A stretch of DNA of 64,000 nt from Glebionis coronaria (Eukaryota; Streptophyta; Magnoliopsida; Asterales; Asteraceae). Made by a program: the position numbers and the translations under genes. The notes beneath the pieces were generated by a model that saw nothing but the letters and a program-made list of their open reading frames with translations, had not been told where the DNA came from and did no database searches. Location: positions 27,494,737-27,558,736 of the forward strand of contig CM046877.1 of assembly GCA_025667525.1 (NCBI GenBank), read 5' to 3'. Positions 48,901 through 61,717 of the stretch are shown here, piece by piece. How positions within the stretch are numbered: position 1 is the stretch's first letter; every line of letters begins with the position of its first letter.

Positions 48901-51900
48901 TATTGCAACCCACGTTTTTAGATAATTTCAATATAAATTTGTTTTTGTATGTTAGCGATTGTGTTTGGTAATCTATTTCTTGATAGCTCTCAATATTAAT
49001 AGAATAAAACATGGAATCAAATATTTCAGAGTCATATAATACATAAGCAAGTTGATCGTACATGAAATGTCAAAAAATACTTGTCCTTCTTTTGCATATT
49101 ATTCACCTATGTAGGCTTCCCAAGGTTAAACAATATCATTTTTAGGTCAAATAACATGACGTTTTGTTAGAGCACACTTTTGATAGCTCTCAATTTTAAT
49201 AGAATAAAACTTGGAATCAAATATTTCAGAGTCATATAATACATAAGCAAGTTGATCCTACATGAAATGTCAAAAAATACTTGTCCTTCTTTTGCATATT
49301 ATTCACCTATGTAGGCTTCCCAAGGTTAAACAATATCATTTTTAGGTCAAATAACATGACGTTTTGTTAGAGCACACTCTTGATAGCTCTCAATTTTAAT
49401 AGAATAAAACTTGGAATCAAATATTTCAGAGTCATATAATACATAAGCAAGTTGATCCTACATGAAATGTCAAAAAATACTTGTCCTTCTTTTGCATATT
49501 ATTCACCTATGTAGGCTTCCCAAGGTTAAACAATATCATTTTTAGGTCAAATAACATGACGTTTTGTTAGAGCACACTCTTGATAGCTCTCAATTTTAAT
49601 AGAATAAAACTTGGAATCAAATATTTCAGAGTCATATAATACATAAGCAAGTTGATCCTACATGAAATGTCAAAAAATACTTGTCCTTCTTTTGCATATT
49701 ATTCACCTATGTAGGCTTCCCAAGGTTAAACAATATCATTTTTAGGTCAAATAACATGACGTTTTGTTAGAGAACACTCATGCCTTGACCTTTATACTAT
49801 AATGTGCCGTCGAGATGCTCTTTGTCTACTACATTCACAACTACCTCAAATACTAGCTGACCAACTTTTACACCAATAAAACACAACCAAAACTAAATAG
49901 AGCAAACATATAGATGTGTTTTATCCATCAAGAATCCGGGCAAATACATTATGCCCGGATTCTATGTGGTCTATATGGACTGGAAATAATTTTAGAGGTT
50001 TTTTCTTAGGTTTGGATGATTTGAGCCGGTTACGGCATTTTTAGCTGTTCTTGGTAGGTTTTTATCAGTTTTTGATCGGGTTTAGTCGCTTTTGACCAAT
50101 GCTTGCCTGGATAAAAGTACTCCTTTTTTCAAGCATCCATTTTCTTAGTTGTGGTCTTGAAACGGAGTCATGTATCACATGTTATGACCATTTTATTGCA
50201 ACCCACGTTTTTAGATAATTTCAATATAAATTTGTTTTTGTATGTTAGCGATTGTGTTTGGTAATCTATTTCTTGATAGCTCTCAATATTAATAGAATAA
50301 AACATGGAATCAAATATTTCAGAGTCATATAATACATAAGCAAGTTGATCGTACATGAAATGTCAAAAAATACTTGTCCTTCTTTTGCATATTATTCACC
50401 TATGTAGGCTTCCCAAGGTTAAACAATATCATTTTTAGGTCAAATAACATGACGTTTTGTTAGAGCACACTCTTGATAGCTCTCAATTTTAATAGAATAA
50501 AACTTGGAATCAAATATTTCAGAGTCATATAATACATAAGCAAGTTGATCCTACATGAAATGTCAAAAAATACTTGTCCTTCTTTTGCATATTATTCACC
50601 TATGTAGGCTTCCCAAGGTTAAACAATATCATTTTTAGGTCAAATAACATGACGTTTTGTTCGAGCACACTCTTGATAACTCTCAATTTTAATAGAATAA
50701 AACTTGGAATCAAATATTTCAGAGTCATATAATACATAAGCAAGTTGATCCTACATGAAATGTCAAAAAATACTTGTCCTTCTTTTGCATATTATTCACC
50801 TATGTAGGCTTCCCAAGGTTAAACAATATCATTTTTAGGTCAAATAACATGACGTTTTGTTAGAGAACACTCATGCCTTGACCTTTATACTATAATGTGC
50901 CGTCGAGATGCTCTTTGTCTACTACATTCACAACTACCTCAAATACTAGCTGACCAACTTTTACACCAATAAAACACAACCAAAACTAAATAGAGCAAAC
51001 ATATAGATGTGTTTTATCCATCAAGAATCCGGGCAAATACATTATGCCCGGATTCTATGTGGTCTATATGGACTGGAAATAATTTTAGAGGTTTTTTCTT
51101 AGGTTTGGATGATTTGAGCCGGTTACGGCATTTTTAGCTGTTCTTGGTAGGTTTTTATTAGTTTTTGTTCGGGTTTAGTCGCTTTTGACCAATGCTTGTC
51201 TGGATAAAAGTACTCCTTTTTTCAAGCATCCATTTTCTTAGGTGTGGTCTTGAAACGGAGTCATGTATCACATGTTATGACCATTTTATTGCAACCCACA
51301 TTTTCAGATAATTTCAATATAAATTTGTTTTTGTATGTTAGCGATTGTGTTTGGTAATCTATTTCTTAATAGCTCTCAATATTAATAGATAAAAACATGG
51401 AATCAAATATTTCAGAGTCATATAATACATAAGCAAGTTGATCCTACATGAAATGTCAAAAAATACTTGTCCTTCTTTTGCATATTATTCACCTATGTAG
51501 GCTTCCCAAGGTTAAACAATATCATTTTTAGGTCAAATAACATGACGTTTTGTTAGAGCACACTCTTGATAGCTCTCAATTTTAATAGAATAAAACTTGG
51601 AATCAAATATTTCAGAGTCATATAATACATAAGCAAGTTGATCCTACATGAAATGTCAAAAAATACTTGTCCTTCTTTTGCATATTATTCACCTATGTAG
51701 GCTTCCCAAGGTTAAACAATATCATTTTTAGGTCAAATAACATGACGTTTTGTTAGAGCACACTCTTGATAGCTCTCAATTTTAATAGAATAAAACTTGG
51801 AATCAAATATTTCAGAGTCATATAATACATAAGCAAGTTGATCCTACATGAAATGTCAAAAAATACTTGTCCTTCTTTTGCATATTATTCACCTATGTAG

Positions 51901-54589
51901 GCTTCCCAAGGTTAAACAATATCATTTTTAGGTCAAATAACATGACGTTTTGTTAGAGCACACTCTTGATAGCTCTCAATTTTAATAGAATAAAACTTGG
52001 AATCAAATATTTCAGAGTCATATAATACATAAGCAAGTTGATCCTACATGAAATGTCAAAAAATACTTGTCTTTCTTTTGCATATTATTCACCTATGTAG
52101 GCTTCCTAAGGTTAAACAATATCATTTTTAGGTCAAATAACATGACGTTTTGTTAGAGAACACTCATGCCTTGACCTTTATACTATAATGTGCCGTCGAG
52201 ATGCTCTTTGTCTACTACATTCACAACTACCTCAAATACTAGCTGACCAACTTTTACACCAATAAAACACAACCAAAACTAAATAGAGCAAACATATAGA
52301 TGTGTTTTATCCATCAAGAATCCGGGCAAATACATTATGCCCGGATTCTATGTGGTCTATATGGAATGGAAATAATTTTAGAGGTTTTTTCTTAGGTTTG
52401 GATGATTTGAGCCGGTTACGGCATTTTTAGCTGTTCTTGGTAGGTTTTTATCAGTTTTTGATCGGGTTTAGTCGCTTTTGACCAATGCTTGTCTGGATAA
52501 AAGTACTCCTTTTTTCAAGCATCCATTTTCTTAGGTGTGGTCTTGAAACGGAGTCATGTATCACATGTTATGACCATTTTATTGCAACCCACGTTTTCAG
52601 ATAATTTCAATATAAATTTGTTTTTGTATGTTAGCGATTGTGTTTGGTAATCTATTTCTTAATAGCTCTCAATATTAATAGATAAAAACATGGAATCAAA
52701 TATTTCAGAGTCATATAATACATAAGCAAGTTGATCCTACATGAAATGTCAAAAAATACTTGTCCTTCTTTTGCATATTATTCACCTATGTAGGCTTCCC
52801 AAGGTTAAACAATATCATTTTTAGGTCAAATAACATGACGTTTTGTTAGAGCACACTCTTGATAGCTCTCAATTTTAATAGAATAAAACTTGGAATCAAA
52901 TATTTCAGAGTCATATAATACATAAGCAAGTTGATCCTACATGAAATGTCAAAAAATACTTGTCCTTCTTTTGCATATTATTCACCTATGTAGGCTTCCC
53001 AAGGTTAAACAATATCATTTTTAGGTCAAATAACATGACGTTTTGTTAGAGCACACTCTTGATAGCTCTCAATTTTAATAGAATAAAACTTGGAATCAAA
53101 TATTTCAGAGTCATATAATACATAAGCAAGTTGATCGTACATGAAATGTCAAAAAATACTTGTCCTTCTTTTGCATATTATTCACCTATGTAGGCTTCCC
53201 AAGGTTAAACAATATCATTTTTAGGTCAAATAACATGACGTTTTGTTAGAGCACACTCTTGATAGCTCTCAATTTTAATAGAATAAAACTTGGAATCAAA
53301 TATTTCAGAGTCATATAATACATAAGCAAGTTGATCCTACATGAAATGTTAAAAAATACTTGTCCTTCTTTTGCATATTATTCACCTATGTAGGCTTCCC
53401 AAGGTTAAACAATATCATTTTTAGGTCAAATAGTATGACGTTTTGTTAGAGAACACTCATGCCTTGACCTTTATACTATAATGTGCCGTCGAGATGCTCT
53501 TTGTCTACTACATTCACAACTACCTCAAATACTAGCTGACCAACTTTTACACCGATAAAACACAACCAAAACTAAACAGAGCAAACATATAGATGTGTTT
53601 TATCCATCAAGAATCCGGGCAAATACATTATGCCCGAATTCTATGTGGTCTATATGGAGTGGAAATAATTTTAGAGGTTTTTTCTTAGGTTTGGATGATT
53701 TGAGCCGGTTACGGCATTTTTAGCTGTTATTGGTAGGTTTTTATCAGTTTTTGATCGGGTTTAGTCGCTTTTGACCAATGCTTGTCTGGATAAAAGTACT
53801 CCTTTTTTCAAGCATCCATTTTCTTAGGTGTGGTCTTGAAACGGAGTCATGTATCACATGTTATGACCATTTTGATTGCAACCCACGTTTTCAGATAATT
53901 TCAATATAAATTTGTTTTTGTATGTTACCGATTGTGTTTGGTAATCTATTTCTTAATAGCTCTCAATATTAATAGATAAAAACATGGAATCAAATATTTC
54001 AAAGTCATATAATACATAAGCAAGTTGATCCTACATGAAATGTCAAAAAATACTTGTCCTTCTTTTGCATATTATTCATCTATGTAGGCTTCCCAAGGTT
54101 AAACAATATCATTTTTAGGTCAAATAACATGACGTTTTGTTAGAGCACACTCTTGATAGCTCTCAATTTTAATAGAATAAAACTTGGAATCAAATATTTC
54201 AGAGTCATATAATACATAAGCAAGTTGATCCTACATGAAATGTCAAAAAATACTTGTCCTTCTTTTGCATATTATTCACCTATGTAGGCTTCCCAAGGTT
54301 AAACAATATCATTTTTAGGTCAAATAACATGACGTTTTGTTAGAGCACACTCTTGATAGCTCTCAATTTTAATAGAATAAAACTTGGAATCAAATATTTC
54401 AGAGTCATATAATACATAAGCAAGTTGATCCTACATGAAATGTCAAAAAATACTTGTCCTTCTTTTGCATATTATTCACCTATGTAGGCTTCCCAAGGTT
54501 AAACAATATCATTTTTAGGTCAAATAACATGACGTTTTGTTAGAGCACACTCTTGATAGCTCTCAATTTTAATAGAATAAAACTTGGAA
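45938..54589 (+). repeat. Satellite block with an about 2-kb dispersed duplication
   Basis: Units: L 45938, S x3, L 47231, S x2, L 48324, S x3, L 49617, S x2, L 50710, S x3, L 52003, S x3, L 53296-53989 (694 bp, one G gained in ttttgattg), S x3. Segment 45938 to about 47970 matches 52003 to about 54035 at an offset of 6,065 bp. They share gtctttctt, a gatcgtac S unit, aaatagtatgacg, gcccgaattc, gttaccgattg and tttcaaagtc. Confidence 0.93.
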
Positions 54590-55975
54590 TCAAATATTTC
54601 AGAGTCATATAATACATAAGCAAGTTGATCCTACATGAAATGTCAAAAAATACTTGTCCTTCTTTTGCATATTATTCACCTATGTAGGCTTCCCAAGGTT
54701 AAACAATATCATTTTTAGGTCAAATAACATGACATTTTGTTAGAGAACACTCATGCCTTGACCTTTATACTATAATGTGCCGTCAAGATGCTCTTTGTCT
54801 ACTACATTCACAACTACCTCAAATACTAGCTGACCAACTTTTACACCAATAAAACACAACCAAAACTAAATAGAGCAAACATATAGATGTGTTTTATCCA
54901 TCAAGAATCCGGGCAAATACATTATGCCCGGATTCTATGTGGTCTATATGGACTGGAAATAATTTTAGAGGCTTTTTCTTAGGTTTGGATGATTTGAGCC
55001 GGTTACAACATTTTTAGATGTTCTTGGTAGGTTTTTATCAGTTTTTGATCGGGTTTAGTCGCTTTTGACCAATGCTTGCCTGGATAAAAGTACTCCTTTT
55101 TTCAAGCATCCATTTTCTTAGTTGTGGTCTTGAAGCGGAGTCATGTATCACATGTTATGACCATTTTATTGCAACCCACATTTTTAGATAATTTCAATAT
55201 AAATTTGTTTTTGTATGTTAGCGATTGTGTTTGGTAATCTATTTCTTGATATCTCTCAATATTAATAGAATAAAACATGGAATCAAATATTTCAGAGTCA
55301 TATAATACATAAGCAAGTTGATCCTACATGAAATGTCAAAAAATACTTGTCCTTCGTTTGCATATTATTCACCTATGTAGGCTTCCCAAGGTTAAACAAT
55401 ATCATTTTTAGGTCAAATAACATGACGTTTTGTTAGAGAACACTCATGCCTTGACCTTTATACTATAATGTGCCGTCGAGATGCTCTTTGTCTACTACAT
55501 TCACAACTACCTCAAATACTAGCTGACCAACTTTTACACCAATAAAACACAACCAAAACTAAATAGAGCAAACATATAGATGTGTTTTATCCATCAAGAA
55601 TCCGGGCAAATACATTATGCCCGGATTCTATGTGGTCTATATGGACTGGAAATAATTTTAGAGGTTTTTTCTTAGGTTTGGATGATTTGAGCCGGTTACA
55701 ACATTTTTAGCTGTTCTTGGTAGGTTTTTATCAGTTTTTGATCGGGTTTAGTCGCTTTTGACCAATGCTTGCCTGGATAAAAGTACTCCTTTTTTCAAGC
55801 ATCCATTTTCTTAGTTGTGGTCTTGAAGCGGAGTCATGTATCACATGTTATGACCATTTTATTGCAACCCACATTTTTAGATAATTTCAATATAAATTTG
55901 TTTTTGTATGTTAGCGATTGTGTTTGGTAATCTATTTCTTGATAGCTCTCAATATTAATAGAATAAAACATGGAA
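54590..55975 (+). repeat. Two adjacent L units without S (L-L)
   Basis: L 54590-55282 is followed directly by L 55283-55975. Both carry ggttacaaca, gaagcggag and cccacattttt, which suggests a single 693-bp tandem duplication. Confidence 0.94.
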
Positions 55976-58900
55976 TCAAATATTTCAGAGTCATATAATA
56001 CATAAGCAAGTTGATCCTACATGAAATGTCAAAAAATACTTGTCCTTCTTTTGCATATTATTCACCTATGTAGGCTTCCCAAGGTTAAACAATATCATTT
56101 TTAGGTCAAATAACATGACGTTTTGTTAGAGCACACTCTTGATAGCTCTCAATTTTAATAGAATAAAACTTGGAATCAAATATTTCAGAGTCATATAATA
56201 CATAAGCAAGTTGATCCTACATGAAATGTCAAAAAATACTTGTCCTTCTTTTTCATATTATTCACCTATGTAGGCTTCCCAAGGTTAAACAATATCATTT
56301 TTAGGTCAAATAACATGACGTTTTGTTAGAGCACACTCATGTCTTGACCTTTATACTATAATGTGCCGTCGAGATGCTCTTTGTCTACTACATTCACAAC
56401 TACCTCAAATACTAGCTGACCAACTTTTACACCAATAAAACACAACCAAAACTAAACAGAGCAAACATATAGATGTGTTTTATCCATCAAGAATCCGGGC
56501 AAATACATTATGCCCGGATTCTATGTGGTCTATATGGACTGGAAATAATTTTAGAGGTTTTTTCTTAGGTTTGGATGATTTGAGCCGGTTACAGCATTTT
56601 TAGCTGTTCTTGGTAGGTTTTTATCAGTTTTTGATCGGGTTTAGTCGCTTTTGACCAATGCTTGCCTGGATAAAAGTACTCCTTTTTTCAAGCATCCATT
56701 TTCTTGGTTGTGGTCTTGAAACGGAGTCATGTATCACATGTTATGACCATTTTATTGCAACCCACGTTTTTAGATAATTTCAATATAAATTTGTTTTTGT
56801 ATGTTAGCGATTGTGTTTGGTAATCTATTTCTTGATAGCTCTCAATATTAATAGAATAAAACATGGAATCAAATATTTCAGAGTCATATAATACATAAGC
56901 AAGTTGATCCTACATGAAATGTCAAAAAATACTTGTCCTTCTTTTGCATATTATTCACCTATGTAGGCTTCCCAAGGTTAAACAATATCATTTTTAGGTC
57001 AAATAACATGACGTTTTGTTAGAGCACACTCTTGATAGCTCTCAATTTTAATAGAATAAAACTTGGAATCAAATATTTCAGAGTCATATAATACATAAGC
57101 AAGTTGATCCTACATGAAATGTCAAAAAATACTTGTCCTTCTTTTTCATATTATTCACCTATGTAGGCTTCCCAAGGTTAAACAATATCATTTTTAGGTC
57201 AAATAACATGACGTTTTGTTAGAGCACACTCATGTCTTGACCTTTATACTATAATGTGCCGTCGAGATGCTCTTTGTCTACTACATTCACAACTACCTCA
57301 AATACTAGCTGACCAACTTTTACACCAATAAAACACAACCAAAACTAAACAGAGCAAACATATAGATGTGTTTTATCCATCAAGAATCCGGGCAAATACA
57401 TTATGCCCGGATTCTATGTGGTCTATATGGACTGGAAATAAATTTAGAGGATTTTTCTTAGGTTTGGATGATTTGAGCCGGTTACGGCATTTTTAGCTGT
57501 TCTTGGTAGGTTTTTATCAGTTTTTGATCGGGTTTAGTCGCTTTTGACCAATGCTTGCCTGGATAAAAGTACTCCTTTTTTCAAGCATCCATTTTCTTAG
57601 TTGTGGTCTTGAAACGGAGTCATGTATCACATGTTATGACCATTTTATTGCAACCCACATTTTCAGATAATTTAAATATAAATTTGTTTTTGTATGTTAG
57701 CGATTGTGTTTGGTAATCTATTTCTTGATAGATCTCAATTTTAATAGAATAAAACATGGAATCAAATATTTCAGAGTCATATAATACATAAGCAAGTTGA
57801 TCCTACATGAAATGTCAAAAAATACTTGTCCTTCTTTTACATATTATTCACCTATGTAGGCTTCCCAAGGTTAAACAATATCATTTTTAGGTCAAATAAC
57901 ATGACGTTTTGTTAGAGCACACTCTTGATAGCTCTCAATTTTAATAGAATAAAACTTGGAATCAAATATTTCAGAGTCATATAATACATAAGCAAGTTGA
58001 TCCTACATGAAATGTCAAAAAATACTTGTCCTTCTTTTGCATATTATTCACCTATGTAGGCTTCCCAAGGTTAAACAATATCATTTTTAGGTCAAATAAC
58101 ATGACGTTTTGTTAGAGCACACTCTTGATAGCTCTCAATTTTAATAGAATAAAACTTGGAATCAAATATTTCAGAGTCATATAATACATAAGCAAGTTGA
58201 TCCTACATGAAATGTCAAAAAATACTTGTCCTTCTTTTTCATATTATTCACATATGTAGGTTTCCCAAGGTTAAACAATATCATTTTTAGGTCAAATAAC
58301 ATGACGTTTTGTTAGAGCACACTCATGTCTTGACCTTTATACTATAATGTGCCGTCGAGATGCTCTTTGTCTACTACATTCACAACTACCTCAAATACTA
58401 GCTGACCAACTTTTACACCAATAAAACACAACCAAAACTAAACAGAGCAAACATATAGATGTGTTTTATCCATCAAGAATCCGGGCAAATACATTATCCC
58501 CGGATTCTATGTGGTCTATATGGACTGGAAATAATTTTAGAGGTTTTTTCTTAGGTTTGGATGATTTGAGCCGGTTACGGCATTTTTAGCTGTTCTTGGT
58601 AGGTTTTTATCAGTTTTTGATCGGGTTTAGTCGCTTTTGACCAATGCTTGCCTGGATAAAAGTACTCCTTTTTTCAAGCATCCATTTTCTTAGTTGTGGT
58701 CTTGAAACGGAGTCATGTATCACATGTTATGACCATTTTATTGCAACCCACATTTTCAGATAATTTCAATATAAATTTGTTTTTGTATGTTAGCGATTGT
58801 GTTTGGTAATCTATTTCTTAATAGCTCTCAATATTAATAGATAAAAACATGGAATCAAATATTTCAGAGTCATATAATACATAAGCAAGTTGATCCTACA

Positions 58901-61717
58901 TGAAATGTCAAAAAATACTTGTCCTTCTTTTGCATATTATTCATCTATGTAGGCTTCCCAAGGTTAAACAATATCATTTTTAGGTCAAATAACATGACGT
59001 TTTGTTAGAGCACACTCTTGATAGCTCTCAATTTTAATAGAATAAAATTTGGAATCAAATATTTCAGAGTCATATAATACATAAGCAAGTTGATCCTACA
59101 TGAAATGTCAAAAAATACTTGTCCTTCTTTTGCATATTATTCACCTATGTAGGCTTCCCAAGGTTAAACAATATCATTTTTAGGTCAAATAACATGACGT
59201 TTTGTTAGAGCACACTCTTGATAGCTCTCAATTTTAATAGAATAAAACTTGGAATCAAATATTTCAGAGTCATATAATACATAAGCAAGTTGATCCTACA
59301 TGAAATGTCAAAAAATACTTGTCCTTCTTTTGCATATTATTCACCTATGTAGGCTTCCCAAGGTTAAACAATATCATTTTTAGGTCAAATAACATGACGT
59401 TTTGTTAGAGCACACTCTTGATAGCTCTCAATTTTAATAGAATAAAACTTGGAATCAAATATTTCAGAGTCATATAATACATAAGCAAGTTGATCCTACA
59501 TGAAATGTCAAAAAATACTTGTCCTTCTTTTGCATATTATTCACCTATGTAGGCTTCCCAAGGTTAAACAATATCATTTTTAGGTCAAATAACTTGACGT
59601 TTTGTTAGAGAACACTCATGCCTTGACCTTTATACTATAATGTGCCGTCGAGATGCTCTTTGTCTACTACATTCACAACTACCTCAAATACTAGCTGACC
59701 AACTTTTACACCAATAAAACACAACCAAAACTAAATAGAGCAAACATATAGATGTGTTTTATCCATCAAGAATCCGGGCAAATACATTATGCCCGGATTC
59801 TATGTGGTCTATATGGACTGGAAATAATTTTAGAGGTTTTTTCTTAGGTTTGGATGATTTGAGCCGGTTACAGCATTTTTAGCTGTTCTTGGTAGGTTTT
59901 TATCAGTTTTTGATCGGGTTTAGTCGCTTTTGACCAATGCTTGCCTGGATAAAAGTACTCCTTTTTTCAAGCATCCATTTTCTTAGTTGTGGTCTTGAAA
60001 CGGAGTCATGTATCACATGTTATGACCATTTTATTGCAACCCACGTTTTTAGATAATTTCAATATAAATTTGTTTTTGTATGTTAGCGATTGTGTTTGGT
60101 AATCTATTTCTTGATAGCTCTCAATATTAATAGAATAAAACATGGAATCAAATATTTCAGAGTCATATAATACATAAGCAAGTTGATCCTACATGAAATG
60201 TCAAAAAATACTTGTCCTTCTTTTGTATATTATTCACCTATGTAGGCTTCCCAAGGTTAAACAATTTTATTTTTAGGTCAAATAACATGACGTTTTGTTA
60301 GAGCACACTCTTGATAGCTCTCAATTTTAATAGAATAAAACTTGGAATCAAATATTTCAGAGTCATATAATACATAAGCAAGTTGATCCTACATGAAATG
60401 TCAAAAAATACTTGTCCTTCTTTTTCATATTATTCACCTATGTAGGCTTCCCAAGGTTAAACAATATCATTTTTAGGTCAAATAACATGACGTTTTGTTA
60501 GAGCACACTCATGTCTTGACCTTTATACTATAATGTGCCGTCGAGATGCTCTTTGTCTACTACATTCACAACTACCTCAAATACTAGCTGACCAACTTTT
60601 ACACCAATAAAACACAACCAAAACTAAACAGAGCAAACATATAGATGTGTTTTATCCATCAAGAATCCGGGCAAATACATTATGCCCGGATTCTATGTGG
60701 TCTATATGGACTGGAAATAATTTTAGAGGTTTTTTCTTAGGTTTGGATGATTTGAGCCGGTTACGGCATTTTTAGCTGTTCTTGGTAGGTTTTTATCAGT
60801 TTTTGATCGGGTTTAGTCGCTTTTGACCAATGCTTGCCTGGATAAAAGTACTCCTTTTTTCAAGCATCCATTTTCTTAGTTGTGGTCTTGAAACGGAGTC
60901 ATGTATCACATTGCAACCCACATTTTCAGATAATTTCAATATAAATTTGTTTTTGTATGTTAGCGATTGTGTTTGGTAATCTATTTCTTGATAGCTCTCA
61001 ATTTTAATAGAATAAAACATGGAATCAAATATTTCAGAGTCATATAATACATAAGCAAGTTGATCCTACATGAAATGTCAAAAAATTCTTGTCCTTCTTT
61101 TGCATATTATTCACCTATGTAGGCTTCCCAAGGTTAAACAATATCATTTTTAGGTCAAATAACATGACGTTTTGTTAGAGCACACTCATGTCTTGACCTT
61201 TATACTATAATGTGCCGTCAAGATGCTCTTTGTCTACTACATTCACAACTACCTCAAATACTAGCTGACCAACTTTTACACCAATAAAACACAACCAAAA
61301 CTAATCAGAGTAAACATATAGATGTGTTTTATCCATCACGAATCCGGGCAAATACATTATGCCCGGATTCTATGTGGTCTATATGGACTGGAAATAATTT
61401 CAGAGGTTTTTTCTTAGGTTTGGATGATTTGAGCCGGTTACGGCATTTTTAGCTGTTCTTGGTAGGTTTTTATTAGTTTTTGATCGGGTTTAGTCGCTTT
61501 TGACCAATGCTTGCCTGGATAAAAGTACTCCTTTTTTCAAGCATCCATTTTCTTAGTTGTGGTCTTGAAACGGAGTCATGTATCACATGTTATGACCATT
61601 TTATTGCAACCCACATTTTCAGATAATTTCAATATAAATTTGTTTTTGTATGTTAGCGATTGTGTTTGGTAATCTATTTCTTGATAGCTCTCAATTTTAA
61701 TAGAATAAAACATGGAA
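55976..61717 (+). repeat. Satellite block with mixed spacing and a second L-L junction
   Basis: Units: S 55976, L 56176, S 56869, L 57069, S 57762/57962, L 58162, S 58855/59055/59255, L 59455, S 60148, L 60348-61024 (677 bp), L 61025-61717. Several S-type parts here have cttttt(c)atatt in place of cttttgcatatt (56250, 57142, 58235, 60421). The L at 60348 lacks 16 bp between atcaca and ttgcaaccc and touches the next L directly. Confidence 0.93.
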
